Notes: a model not told the origin generated them from the sequence alone. A DNA stretch of 64,000 nt from Campylobacter novaezeelandiae (GCF_004323845.1 NZ_QPGR01000002.1:98701-162700); one strand, 5' to 3'; positions 42,400 through 52,455 are shown, numbered from the stretch's first letter. A program made the numbers and translations.

Positions 42400-43426
42400 A
42401 TGAAAAAGATTGAAACAGGGGGGGGGGTATCACTTAAAATAGGCTATTATTGTCCTGATGCCTTAGGTGATATGATAGCAAGTTTAGATATGCTTTATGC
42501 ATTAAAATATATCTATAACGCAAAAATTATTGTTTTTGCAAGAAATAACACTTTGTCTCTTTTAAAGAGTTTGGAATTTATTGATTATATTGAAATTTTA
42601 GAAAATCCTATAAAACAAGAAAATTTAGAAAAAATTAATCAATATATTTTAGATTATATTATTTCATATAAGGCAAATACTTTTTTAATTGATCTTTTTA
42701 TTAAAAGTAATGCTAAAAAAGTTATCACAAGACTCAAAATCAGAAGCTTTTTTTCTATAAAATGCAAAACACTTTGGATAAAACTTCTTAAACGTCTTTA
42801 TAATAAAAAAAACAGAAAGAGATAGGTTGCTTTTTTATGCTAGAAAAATAAATGCTAGAATTTTTGATAAAAAGATTAAAAATTTAGAATTTAAAACACA
42901 GATAAAAACCAATGTAACACATAAAAATTTAATTAAGAATTTTTTAAATCAAAATGAAATTAAACGTTTTATAGTGCTTAATCCTTTTAGCATTACTTCA
43001 AATACTACTTTAGATACTATTTCTTTTTTAAAATTAGCAAAAAACATTAGACAAATTTATCAAGATGTTAGTATTGTTATACCTACTTACGATTTGGTGC
43101 ATGATCATTTTATAAATGAGCTTTATGGATATGATAAAAATTTATCTAAAGAAATTATAATTTTCAAAAATAATGATGATATTTTAAATTTAGCAGAGCT
43201 TATTTTAAAATCAATTTGTGTAATAAGCCCTAGTACAGGCACTACTCATCTTGCCACAAATTTGAAGGTTTTTAGTATCGCACTTTACCCATTAGGAGAT
43301 GAAGTGCTTTGGCCAACATATAATAAAGATTATATTTTTATTAAAAATGCCAAAGATAATTTAAGTGAAGATGAAAAGCAAGAAATTATTATAAATATCA
43401 TTAAAAAATTAGAAAAATATCTTTAA
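42400..43426 (+). pseudogene. GT9 (heptosyltransferase-like) glycosyltransferase copy 2, poly-G in frame but broken at a poly-A run
   Basis: The ATG at 42400 follows AAAAGGAG. A G10 tract at 42418-42427 is in frame and leads into IGYYCPDALGDMIASL. The frame breaks at an A8 run (42805-42812) and stops at 42825. The rest of the protein (LLFYARKIN to the end, with ISPSTGTTHLATN) continues in another frame to 43426. Seven A would restore one frame of about 342 aa. This could be true inactivation, a second switch or a sequencing error. It overlaps the radical SAM stop by four bases, tail to tail. Confidence 0.82.
42418..42427 (+). repeat. Poly-G tract, G10, in GT9 copy 2
   Basis: Ten G starting at the seventh codon (GGG GGG GGG G). 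This length keeps the start codon in frame with the GT9 N-terminus. Confidence 0.93.
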
Positions 43427-44454
43427 TCTTTTTCTAATTTTAGAATCTTTTTGGTTTGTATAGCTATAGGGATATTTTTAATAGGCTTGGTATAATCGTG
43501 ACAATAATCACAAGCTTTAAAAAAATCTTGCACATAAAAGTCCAAATATCTTTTTTTATCATCTTCTAGGTTGATAAAATCCCCACTGAATTCTTCTAAA
43601 CCTTTAAGTCTTGATAAAGAACTGGCTACAGGACATACAAAGATTGCTCCTTTGGGAGCTAATAAATGTTTATCCCCCCCCCCATTGCTAATACCTTGTG
43701 CACTCATAAGAGAAACACAAGGCATCATACAAGCATAATAGTTTTTTATGATATCTTCTTTTGTTCTATTTCTTTTATAAATTTTTTCTATGTCATACCA
43801 AGTATCAGTTGTATTAAAAGAATAAGCAATTTTATTTTCTTTAAGTTTTTTAAAAATACTTTCTTGTTTTAGTGGGATTTTTAAATTTGGAGATTTTTTA
43901 TAATCAGATATACTAATTTTTCTTAATTTTTTAGAGTTTTTAAGTTCTTTTACCAACTCATCGCTAAAATCTATGGTTGCATTGGTTAGTATATCAAAGG
44001 TAAAGATTTTTTTAGAATTTTCTATATAGTTTATAAGTTGTGGAAGTTCTTTAAAAAGCAAAGGTTCTCCACCTATAATCCTAAGCCTTTGTATGCTATC
44101 TACTTTTTCAAATAAGGTTTCTAGGCTTGTTTTTAAACCTTCAAGCGTTGAGGTGTATTGATTGTTAGGTGAGAAGTATTGCATTAAATTATTGCAAGAT
44201 TCGCAACGCATGGTGCATTTTGTAGTTAATACAAGCTCAAGGTAGGGTATATCGACCTTTCCTTGTAAAACTCTTTTTGTAAAATAAGATTTTAAAAAGA
44301 ATTTTTTTAGAAAAGCAGCATATGGCACTTTGTAAATTCTAGAGAATCCTCTTTTTCCATTTAGATAAGAAAAATGCCATTTAATATTTGGGATAATATA
44401 TCTTTTGATAAATAAATCATTATTTAAATATTTTTCATAGTATAAATCTTGCAT
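43423..44454 (-). CDS. Radical SAM protein with in-frame poly-G tract (ON)
   Basis: The 343-aa protein has the radical SAM cluster motif C-T-M-R-C-E-S-C near residue 80 and the GGEP AdoMet motif near residue 125. Further cysteines in the C-terminal third (CMMPC, VCPVA, CDYC) suggest auxiliary Fe-S clusters of SPASM type. A G10 tract (43674-43683) encodes Gly-Gly-Gly inside that region and is in frame. Radical SAM/SPASM enzymes modify peptides, sugars or proteins; the target here is unknown. The position beside two GT9 genes suggests a surface glycan or glycoprotein, which is inference. Confidence 0.82.
   Translation of the reverse strand: MQDLYYEKYLNNDLFIKRYIIPNIKWHFSYLNGKRGFSRIYKVPYAAFLKKFFLKSYFTKRVLQGKVDIPYLELVLTTKCTMRCESCNNLMQYFSPNNQYTSTLEGLKTSLETLFEKVDSIQRLRIIGGEPLLFKELPQLINYIENSKKIFTFDILTNATIDFSDELVKELKNSKKLRKISISDYKKSPNLKIPLKQESIFKKLKENKIAYSFNTTDTWYDIEKIYKRNRTKEDIIKNYYACMMPCVSLMSAQGISNGGGDKHLLAPKGAIFVCPVASSLSRLKGLEEFSGDFINLEDDKKRYLDFYVQDFFKACDYCHDYTKPIKNIPIAIQTKKILKLEKD
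43674..43683 (-). repeat. Poly-G tract (G10 on the coding strand) in the radical SAM gene
   Basis: Ten C on the plus strand, coding Gly-Gly-Gly plus the first base of Asp. The tract lies about three quarters along the gene, so slippage would remove the C-terminal cysteines and leave the radical SAM core. Confidence 0.93.
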
Positions 44455-44541
44455 TAATATCCTTAAAAATTTTTATCTTAGTAGGGTAAAGTTTTTTAAA
44501 TTTTTTATAAGAATTATATTATAAAACTCGTTTAAAAATTT

Positions 44542-45801
44542 TTATTTTTTTTGTTTGAAAAATAAAAATAAAATGGTTACAAAATAAATCACAATAGCCC
44601 ATACCAAAAATGCTTCAATAAGTCCTATTTGTCTTACTATCGGTTGAGAGATTATAGGGCTTAAAAATTGTCCTAAAAATATAAAGCTTGCTAAAATTCC
44701 ATAAGCTCTAGCTCTAGCATTTGCAGGACAAATAGAAAATAGATAAGCAGTATTATTAACAAGCATAATTCCTCCACCTGTTCCAAGCAAGGCTAAAGCA
44801 AATATTACAGCACTAAAAGAGTGAATAAAATATAAAAGCATAAAAGAACTACCTACAATAAATAGAGTTAAAATATAAATTTGTTTTATGCTTATAAATT
44901 TCATTAAATACTTATAGCTTAGAGAAAATACTCCATAAAAAAGAGCAGAAACTGACATAGAAATTCCTATATATTTTGGATCAAGTCCTAGATGATCTTC
45001 TATATAGTAAGGAAGTTGGGTTGGTGATATGTAATAAATTACCATGATAAAAAATCCTATAAAATATATAGGAAAAAATTGCCAATAATTTGTTTTTGTT
45101 TCTATTTTAGTGTGATTATAAAATTTAAATTTCTTAGGTTCAAAGAGATATATATAAGCTAAAATTGTGATTAAAATTCCAAGTCCATATACTAAAAAAG
45201 GATAACGCCAAGAATAGCTAGAAACATAACCCGCAATAGAAATAAAAATAGCCCCTCCAACGGCACAGAAAAAACCTTGCCAAGAAAGAGCATTTTCACG
45301 GCGATTAAATCCACCTCTACTATAATAATCTCCAAGTAAAGCTGAAGCTCCTGTCATAATAAAAGCTGTTGCTATTCCAAATACAGCTCTTGAAACAAGA
45401 ATGGCATAAATATCATTGAAAAAAAATCCAGCTATACCCGAAATTGTCCAAACTACCATAGCAGGAAAAACAAATTTTAGTTTGCCGAATTTATCCATAA
45501 ACATTCCTGCAACCGGAGATAGTATTACTACAAAAATAGCTGGTATTGTTAAAATAAGACGTGTTAAAATATCAAGATGATTAAGTGTAAATTCTATCAA
45601 GATCCCGTTTTGGTTTTGTAAAAGTTTATCAAAATGTCTATTAATGGCAGGAAGAGCCGAAGAAATAACAACGCTTCCTAGCATTGTCATAGCAGCCATT
45701 GAAAATACTGCAATCTTAAAACCCGTTTTTTCTGTAATTTCAACCATTTTTTTATCAAATTTAGTATCATTAGGGTGAAATATATGCTGTTTTTTTGCCA
45801 T
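44542..45801 (-). CDS. MFS transporter, probable efflux (Cj1687-like)
   Basis: The 419-aa protein has 12 hydrophobic segments and the MFS loop motif GMFMDKFGKLK between helices 2 and 3. The GASALLGDYYSRGGFNRRENA stretch after helix 4 is typical of drug-efflux DHA1 members. The N-terminal ~25 residues are cytoplasmic and hydrophilic. The substrate is unknown. It resembles the C. jejuni protein annotated as a putative efflux protein (Cj1687). Confidence 0.83.
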   Translation of the reverse strand: MAKKQHIFHPNDTKFDKKMVEITEKTGFKIAVFSMAAMTMLGSVVISSALPAINRHFDKLLQNQNGILIEFTLNHLDILTRLILTIPAIFVVILSPVAGMFMDKFGKLKFVFPAMVVWTISGIAGFFFNDIYAILVSRAVFGIATAFIMTGASALLGDYYSRGGFNRRENALSWQGFFCAVGGAIFISIAGYVSSYSWRYPFLVYGLGILITILAYIYLFEPKKFKFYNHTKIETKTNYWQFFPIYFIGFFIMVIYYISPTQLPYYIEDHLGLDPKYIGISMSVSALFYGVFSLSYKYLMKFISIKQIYILTLFIVGSSFMLLYFIHSFSAVIFALALLGTGGGIMLVNNTAYLFSICPANARARAYGILASFIFLGQFLSPIISQPIVRQIGLIEAFLVWAIVIYFVTILFLFFKQKK

Positions 45802-45858
45802 AATAAACCTTTTTTATTTATTATACTGCAAAAAATTGATTTTGTTAAAAATTAAAAA

Positions 45859-45960
45859 CTAATTTTTATTATCTTTTGTAATTACCCAAGCCATACCACA
45901 AAAGCCTATGATAACAACCAAGAATATAAAAATAAGTTCTATAATATCAAGCCAACTCAT
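45859..45960 (-). CDS. 33-aa membrane peptide (Cj1714-like)
   Basis: ATG at 45960, stop at 45859. The product begins [13 protein letters not shown], has one hydrophobic helix to about residue 27 and a polar end TKDNKN. Its start overlaps the rlmN 3' end by 14 bases. C. jejuni has a small hydrophobic protein gene (Cj1714) beside rlmN (Cj1713), so conserved position supports this as a real gene. The function is unknown. Confidence 0.65.
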   Translation of the reverse strand: MSWLDIIELIFIFLVVIIGFCGMAWVITKDNKN

Positions 45961-47023
45961 TTTTCTTTCTTTCTTTTAATTGTCCACAAGCTGCTGAAAT
46001 ATCAAGACCTTTACTTTCTCTTATCGTGCAAGTTATACCCTTTGAACTTATATAATCTTGAAATTTAATAGCATTTTCTAAATTTGGACGTTTATAAAAA
46101 CTCCCTTCGTGTGGATTAAAAAGTATTAAATTTACTTTAGCTTTTATACCATTTAAAAGTTTGACAAGTTCTTTTGCGTGATCTATTTTATCATTGATGT
46201 TATCAATTAGTAGATATTCAAACATAACTCTTTTTCTTTGATCTATAGGAAATTCTCGCACCGCTTGCATAATAGAAGCTATATTGTAAGCTTTATTTAT
46301 AGGCATTAGCTCATTGCGTAAAGTATCATTTACAGCATGTAAAGATATAGCAAGTAATACTCCTAAATTCATTTCTCCTAGTTTTTTGATTTGATTTGCT
46401 AAGCCACTTGTGCTTACAGTTTGACGTCTAGGGCTTATGCATAATCCATCATTGTGAGATAGTATTTTAATAGCTTTTGATACATTATTAAGATTATCAA
46501 GAGGTTCTCCCATTCCCATATAAACTATGTTAACGCGTCTTTCATAAGGAATTTGATTATCTTTTTTAATGCAAAGAATTTGGGCTACTATTTCTCCAGC
46601 ACTTAAATTTCTTTTTAATCCACCCTTTGCTGTCAAACAAAAACTACAACCACTTTTGCAGCCTACTTGAGAAGAGACACAGATAGTATATTTAGCATGA
46701 GCGATTTTTACACCTTTTTCATCAAATTTCTCTTCTTTCATTGGTAGGAGCACACTTTCTATTCTTAATCCATCTTTGAGTTCAAAAAGATATTTGATGC
46801 TACCATCTTTGCTTTGTTCTTTATAGATGATTTTAAGAGGGTTAAAATGATAATTTTCATTTAGTTTTTCTCGTAAATTTTTTGGCAAAGAGGTCATTTC
46901 TAGAAAATTATCGGCATATTTTTGATATATCCATTGATAAATTTGTTTCACGCGAAACATTGGATTGATATATTCTTCCAATTCTTCGGGTAAAAAATCT
47001 AAAATATTTACAGTTTCTTTCAA
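45947..47023 (-). CDS. rlmN: Dual-specificity rRNA/tRNA adenine C2 methyltransferase RlmN
   Basis: The 358-aa radical SAM enzyme has the cluster motif C-K-S-G-C-S-F-C near residue 122, GMGEPLDN, and the conserved late Cys in the AACGQL end used for methyl transfer. It methylates A2503 of 23S rRNA and A37 of some tRNAs. It lies 17 bases after the nucleosidase-like gene. Confidence 0.95.
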   Translation of the reverse strand: MKETVNILDFLPEELEEYINPMFRVKQIYQWIYQKYADNFLEMTSLPKNLREKLNENYHFNPLKIIYKEQSKDGSIKYLFELKDGLRIESVLLPMKEEKFDEKGVKIAHAKYTICVSSQVGCKSGCSFCLTAKGGLKRNLSAGEIVAQILCIKKDNQIPYERRVNIVYMGMGEPLDNLNNVSKAIKILSHNDGLCISPRRQTVSTSGLANQIKKLGEMNLGVLLAISLHAVNDTLRNELMPINKAYNIASIMQAVREFPIDQRKRVMFEYLLIDNINDKIDHAKELVKLLNGIKAKVNLILFNPHEGSFYKRPNLENAIKFQDYISSKGITCTIRESKGLDISAACGQLKERKKNELA

Positions 47024-47040
47024 AATTTATTCCTTATATT

Positions 47041-47577
47041 TTAGAGATAATTATGTTCTTTTAAATATTGTATTAAATTTTCTTTGGCTTTTTGATGATT
47101 TTTTATGAAATCTTTATGTGCGTTTTCATTGCAAAAATTAGTTGCACATAGAATACACTCTGCAAAAATTCCAAAATTTTTAGCCACGCTTAAAATAGCA
47201 AAAGCTTCCATATTTTCAGCAAAAAAATCTAATTTAGCAAATTCTTTGGCAGCTTTTTTATCTTGACAAATATAATTTGAAGAATTTATTTTAATTGTTT
47301 CACAAGAAACATTTTCATTTTTAAGACAAATTTCATTTTGTGCTGGAGTGTAAAAATTGTTTGAAATTTTTGAAAATTCAATATTATAGGCATGAGAGCT
47401 TTTATAAATTTCTAAAATTTTACCCTTTTCGTATAATCCACAAGTCCCTATAAATACTAGATTTGATGGTTTATATATATGACAGATTTTAGTTAGATTA
47501 CAAGTTGCTTCTACTAATCCTATGCCTATAGCTTTGGCAAATGAGAAATTTTCATTACCTCCTGCACAAATTATCAT
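47041..47577 (-). CDS. Nucleoside phosphorylase/nucleosidase-superfamily protein (Cj1712-like)
   Basis: This 178-aa protein fits a short PNP/MTAN fold: a glycine-containing start CAGGNENFSFAKAIGIG, a central FIGTCGLYEKGKI, the FAENMEAFAI segment resembling the substrate-binding MExxAxA motif, and the late ATNFCNEN. It is shorter than MTAN (about 230 aa) and may act on a purine nucleoside or futalosine-type compound. It is the first gene before rlmN on the minus strand. Confidence 0.7.
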   Translation of the reverse strand: MIICAGGNENFSFAKAIGIGLVEATCNLTKICHIYKPSNLVFIGTCGLYEKGKILEIYKSSHAYNIEFSKISNNFYTPAQNEICLKNENVSCETIKINSSNYICQDKKAAKEFAKLDFFAENMEAFAILSVAKNFGIFAECILCATNFCNENAHKDFIKNHQKAKENLIQYLKEHNYL

Positions 47578-47654
47578 CTAATCCTTTCTTAATTTATTTT
47601 TAGAATTTTATCTAAAAAGACTTAATTAAGAATTTTTAGATAAAATAATTTTTT

Positions 47655-48440
47655 ATGATTAAAGCAAAAAAATATTATGGACAGAATTTTTTAAATAATA
47701 AAGAAATAGTTTATAAAATCATCCAAGCCATACCCAAAGAAACAAATAATATTGTTGAGATTGGGCCTGGCTTAGGTGATTTAACGCAAGAACTTTTAAA
47801 AATTTCTTTTGTTAAAGCATATGAAATCGATAAAGAACTTATACCGCTTTTGCAAAAGAAATTTCAAAAAGAAATCGAATGTGGAAAATTAAGATTATTA
47901 CATCAAGATGCAAGCGAGGTTAAAGGAAGTTTTGATGAAAATAAGTATTTTTTGATTGCAAATTTACCTTATTATATAGCAAGTCATTTAATTTTAAAGG
48001 CCTTAGAAGATGAAAACTGTTTAGGGCTTATTGTTATGGTACAAAAAGAAATGGCTCTTAAATTTTGTGCTAAAGAAAATGAAAAAGAATTTTCTTCTTT
48101 AGGAGTTTTAAGTGCTTTAATTTGCAAAAGAAAAATACTTTTTGATGTAGATCCTAAATGTTTTAATCCCGAACCAAAAGTTGTCTCATCTGTGATGAGT
48201 TTGATAAAGGAAAAAGAATTTAGGGAACTTTGTAATATAGAAGATTTTAAATTTTTTTTAAAAGATTGTTTTAAATTTCCAAGAAAACAGCTTCTTAAAA
48301 ATTTGAGTCTTCATAGAAATAAAGTTTTAGAAATTTTAAATAGTCTTAATATAAAAGAAAATGCAAGACCCCACGAAATTTGCGTTGATTCATACCTTAA
48401 AATTTATGAAAAATTAAAGGATGAATATGAGCGAAAATAA
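47655..48440 (+). CDS. ksgA: 16S rRNA dimethyladenosine transferase
   Basis: The 261-aa protein starts KKYYGQNFLNNKEI and has the AdoMet motif VEIGPGLGDLT and the catalytic NLPYYIAS near residue 102. It dimethylates two adenosines at the 3' end of 16S rRNA late in assembly. The end overlaps the RNase J start. Confidence 0.95.
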   Translation: MIKAKKYYGQNFLNNKEIVYKIIQAIPKETNNIVEIGPGLGDLTQELLKISFVKAYEIDKELIPLLQKKFQKEIECGKLRLLHQDASEVKGSFDENKYFLIANLPYYIASHLILKALEDENCLGLIVMVQKEMALKFCAKENEKEFSSLGVLSALICKRKILFDVDPKCFNPEPKVVSSVMSLIKEKEFRELCNIEDFKFFLKDCFKFPRKQLLKNLSLHRNKVLEILNSLNIKENARPHEICVDSYLKIYEKLKDEYERK

Positions 48441-50376
48441 TCAAGAAAACCAAGAGCAAAAGATAAATTTTAATTCTAAAAACAATAAACATTATAAATA
48501 TAGAAATAAAAGAAAAAAAAATATTCAAAATTCAGAACACGAAAACTCAAATTCTAATACTCAAAATAATCAAGAAGAAAAAAAGAAAAAAAGAAAAAAT
48601 CTTCCTTCTAAATTAATCGGAAATGAAGACTGGCAGATCGCTCTTGCTGAGTGTATAGAAGCAAATCGTATTTCGCATGAAAATCGTTTAAATCCTCTAA
48701 AATACAATAACTCAAGTGAACACAAGATCCGCATAACTCCTCTTGGTGGTTTGGGTGAAATTGGTGGCAATATTACTATTTTTGAAACAAATAATGAAGC
48801 TATTATTGTAGATATAGGTATGAGTTTTCCAGATGGGACTATGCACGGAGTAGATATTATTATACCTGATTTCTCTTATGTTAGAAAAATTAAGGATAAG
48901 ATTAAAGCTATTATCATCACTCATGCACACGAAGATCACATAGGAGCTGTGCCTTACTTTTTTAAAGAATTTCAATTTCCAATCTATGCAACTCCTTTAG
49001 CCTTAGGAATGATTTCAAATAAATTTGAAGAACATGGTTTAAAAAGCGAGAGAAAATGGTTTAGACCTGTAGAAAAAAGAAAAATTTATGAAATAGGTGA
49101 ATTTGATATAGAATGGATTCATATCACTCACTCTATCATCGATGCTTCTGCACTTGCTATAAAAACTAAAGCAGGAACTATTATACATACGGGTGATTTT
49201 AAAATAGATCAAACCCCAATTGATGGTTATCCTAGTGATTTGGGACGTTTAGCACAATATGGAGAAAATGGAGTTTTATGTCTTTTAAGTGATAGCACCA
49301 ATTCTTACAAGGAAGGCTATACAAAAAGTGAAAGTTCTGTTGGGCCTACTTTTGATCAAATTTTTTCAAAGACTAAAGGTAGAGTGATAATGAGCACTTT
49401 TAGCTCTAATATTCACCGCGTTTATCAAGCTATCACTTATGGTTTAAAATACGGAAGAAAAGTTTGTGTTATAGGTCGTTCTATGGAGAGAAATCTCTAT
49501 ACCACAATGGAACTTGGTTATATCAAGTTAGATAGAAAAATTTTTATTGATGCTGATGAAGTGAATAAATACAAAGACAATGAAGTTTTAATTGTAACTA
49601 CAGGAAGCCAAGGCGAAACAATGAGTGCTTTATATAGAATGGCAACTGATGAACATAAATTTATAAAAATCAAGCCAAGCGATCAAATTATCATTTCAGC
49701 TAAAGCTATCCCAGGTAATGAAGCAAATGTTTCTGCGGTGCTTGATTATTTGCTTAAGGCTGGTGCTAAAGTAGCATATCAGGAATTTAGCGAAATTCAC
49801 GTAAGTGGGCATGCAAGCATAGAAGAACAAAAACTTATGCTAACACTAATAAAACCAAAATTTTTCCTACCAGTTCATGGTGAGTATAATCATATCACTA
49901 AGCATAAAGAAACAGCTATGAAGTGTGGAATCCCTGAAAGAAATATTTATCTTATGAGCGATGGGGATCAGGTTGAGATTTGTCAAAAATATATCAAACG
50001 CGTAAAAACAGTTAAAACAGGAAAAGTTTTTGTAGATAATCAAATCAATAAACAAATCGCTGATGATGTAGTAATCGATCGTCAAAATTTAGCCGATAAT
50101 GGAATAGTTGTTATCATAGCTCAGCTTGATAAAGCTTCAAAAACACTTGTTAATAAACCTAGAGTTTTTAGCTATGGACTTGTAGCTGATAGACAAGATC
50201 ACGCATTTTCAAAGGAAATGGCTGAAGTTTTGGCTCAATTCTTTAGCAATGTTAAAGATGAAGTTTTAAATGATCCAAGATTTTTAGAAAATCAAATCAG
50301 ACAAGTATTAAGAAAGCATATATTTAGAAAAATTAAAAAATATCCAACTATAGTCCCAACTATTTTTGTAATGTAA
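48427..50376 (+). CDS. rnj: Ribonuclease J
   Basis: The product has a long Asn/Lys/Gln-rich disordered N-terminus (~115 aa) and then the metallo-beta-lactamase motif HAHEDHIG, the beta-CASP region and the conserved PVHGEY near residue 480. RNase J has 5'-exonuclease and endonuclease activity on mRNA and rRNA. I chose the ATG at 48427 over 48421 because AAAGG is only two bases from the first and eight from the second. It overlaps ksgA by 14 bases, which suggests coupling. Confidence 0.93.
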   Translation: MSENNQENQEQKINFNSKNNKHYKYRNKRKKNIQNSEHENSNSNTQNNQEEKKKKRKNLPSKLIGNEDWQIALAECIEANRISHENRLNPLKYNNSSEHKIRITPLGGLGEIGGNITIFETNNEAIIVDIGMSFPDGTMHGVDIIIPDFSYVRKIKDKIKAIIITHAHEDHIGAVPYFFKEFQFPIYATPLALGMISNKFEEHGLKSERKWFRPVEKRKIYEIGEFDIEWIHITHSIIDASALAIKTKAGTIIHTGDFKIDQTPIDGYPSDLGRLAQYGENGVLCLLSDSTNSYKEGYTKSESSVGPTFDQIFSKTKGRVIMSTFSSNIHRVYQAITYGLKYGRKVCVIGRSMERNLYTTMELGYIKLDRKIFIDADEVNKYKDNEVLIVTTGSQGETMSALYRMATDEHKFIKIKPSDQIIISAKAIPGNEANVSAVLDYLLKAGAKVAYQEFSEIHVSGHASIEEQKLMLTLIKPKFFLPVHGEYNHITKHKETAMKCGIPERNIYLMSDGDQVEICQKYIKRVKTVKTGKVFVDNQINKQIADDVVIDRQNLADNGIVVIIAQLDKASKTLVNKPRVFSYGLVADRQDHAFSKEMAEVLAQFFSNVKDEVLNDPRFLENQIRQVLRKHIFRKIKKYPTIVPTIFVM

Positions 50377-50429
50377 AATTTTATTCAAAGCTTCTTAAAG
50401 GAGTTTTGAATTTTTTCAAGAATTAAAGT

Positions 50430-51669
50430 AATGAAAATTTTATATAATAATTTTTTGGTTTTATTGAAAAGTAATATATTTTATTTCTTTATTTTTTTTA
50501 TACTTATATTTTTTACCAGAAATTAATGATTTTATTAGAATACATTTTATACAAAATGATATAAATCACTTAGATACTTTTTCTCAGATGATGTGGCTTT
50601 AAGTGATTTTAGAAATATTTCAAGCTTTTTTAATTGCACCTTTATTTTATCTTTTAGGAAAAATAAAGAAAATCCATTAAAAATATTTTATTTTACTTTT
50701 TTTGTTTTTATTGTTATAGGCTGGGTGGTGGTTAATTATAAAGTTATTAATTATCGTATAAATTCACATTATTTATTTTTATATTTTCAATGATTTATAA
50801 TTGTTTAGAATTTCTTGTAATGTTTTTTATTACTTTGTTTTTGGTTAAAGAAAGAATAAAAATATTAATTTTTATTTGTTTTGTTAAATTTATTGTTAGC
50901 TTTTTGATAGATTTTATTTTTTTAAAATATACAGATTGTGGTGTGTATTATAAAACGTAAGTTCCGTTGTTTCTAATATTGATAACTATTAGTTTTTATT
51001 ATTATATAAAATTTTATATATGATAGCTTTAAAAATATTAAAATACGATTTATTGCAAAAACTCATATATTTCTAGCTTTAGAGCAGTTGCTAGATAATA
51101 TGGCTTATATATTTGTAATTTTAGCAAGCTTAAATTTAATGCATCAAAACAGTGAATATTTTATAGCTATGTCTTATTTTTGGGGATTTATACTTGTATT
51201 TATTTTGAGTTTTGGTAGTATTATTCAAAAGATTATTGTAAAAAAAGATGAAATTTGTTTTAAGAATAAATTGATTTTTATATTTTCAATAAATATCTTT
51301 TTTATATTTTTGGTTATTATAAGTTATTTTTATATCCAACAAATAGCAACTTTTATAGGATTAAATTTAAATAATCAAAGCTTAAGTATCATTAAATCCC
51401 TTTATTTTGCTTATGTAATATTTCATTTAAGTTATAGTATAAAATGTATTTTTTATGCTGCAGGTTGTTTTGAAAAAACACTTTTAATAAGCATCTTAAT
51501 TAATTTTTGTATATATTTCCCTTATTATTTTTTAGTTATAGATAATATAGATTTTCTTATAAAAATATTTTCTATTGGAGTTTGTTTAAATTTTATCATT
51601 TCTTCTGTATTTTTAGTATTTTTCATAAAAGCGAATGTGAATAATAAAAATGTTAAAATTACAAGTTAG
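50430..51669 (+). pseudogene. Decayed polytopic membrane protein gene, possibly MATE-type
   Basis: About 1.2 kb after rnj contains hydrophobic reading stretches in shifting frames: MKILYNNFLVLLKSN at the start, a middle part with FSQMMW and EIFQAFLIAPLFYLLGK, and a 193-codon open stretch (51088-51669) with five hydrophobic segments. At least three stops or frameshifts break it. The segment pattern and phrases such as YAAGCFEKTLL suggest a MATE or flippase-like transporter, but I would not insist on the family. The open part has no good ribosome site of its own. Confidence 0.6.
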
Positions 51670-51693
51670 TTTTAAACAAATCAAGGCATAACA

Positions 51694-52455
51694 ATGAGAA
51701 TCAATAAATTCATTTCACACAATAGCCATTATTCTCGTCGTGAGGCAGATGAACTTATTAAACAAGGTTTAGTCAAGATCAATAATAAAATAGCCCTTTT
51801 AAGCGATGGGGTAAAATTTGATGATAAGATTTTTATCAAAGGCAAAAGACTTCAAAAAAGAACAAGTTTTAGTGTGATTATTTATCATAAGCAAAAAGGC
51901 GAGATTGTTTCTAAAAAAGATGATAGAGGTAGAAAAATTATTTATGATAGCTTGCCAAAACAATTTCGTAATTGGCTAAGTGTAGGAAGACTTGATTTTG
52001 CAAGTGAAGGTTTGCTTTTATTAACAGATTCTCCCGTGATAGCTTCTTCTTTAATGCGTAGTGATTTAGAAAGGGAGTATTATTTAAAAGTTAAAGGCAT
52101 AGTAAATAAACAAGTTATAGAGGCTATGCAAAACGGGCTTGAAATTCAAAATGAAAAAAAAGGAGCTCATGCTAAAACAAAAATCACTTCTATGAGTTTT
52201 GCCCCTTTTTTAGACTATGAAATTTTTGGTTCAAGTGGAGGTTATACTAAACTTAGGGTTATTATTAATGAGGGTAAAAACAGAGAACTTAGGCGTTTTT
52301 TCGCTCATTTTGATTTAGAGGTGATGGATCTTAAAAGAGTAGCTTTTGGAGCGCTTGATTTAGGTATTTTAAAAGCAGGAAAATATCGCTTTTTAGAAAA
52401 AGGAGAATACGAAAAATTAAGAGATTTTTTAAAGTTTAATAATATTAAATATTAA
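51694..52455 (+). CDS. RsuA/RluB-family pseudouridine synthase (Cj1709-like)
   Basis: The 253-aa protein starts with an S4 RNA-binding domain (MRINKFISHNSHYSRREADELI) and has the catalytic GRLDFASEGLLLLT near residue 98, then EGKNRELRRFFAH. It modifies rRNA; RluB-like action on 23S is most likely by architecture. It follows the decayed gene and ends at a long hairpin. Confidence 0.92.
   Translation: MRINKFISHNSHYSRREADELIKQGLVKINNKIALLSDGVKFDDKIFIKGKRLQKRTSFSVIIYHKQKGEIVSKKDDRGRKIIYDSLPKQFRNWLSVGRLDFASEGLLLLTDSPVIASSLMRSDLEREYYLKVKGIVNKQVIEAMQNGLEIQNEKKGAHAKTKITSMSFAPFLDYEIFGSSGGYTKLRVIINEGKNRELRRFFAHFDLEVMDLKRVAFGALDLGILKAGKYRFLEKGEYEKLRDFLKFNNIKY

Noticed and set aside
42827-43426. Separate 199-aa gene after the first GT9 copy 2 frame
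   Set aside because: It continues the GT9 homology exactly where the first frame ends at an A8 run and has no ribosome site. It is one broken gene.
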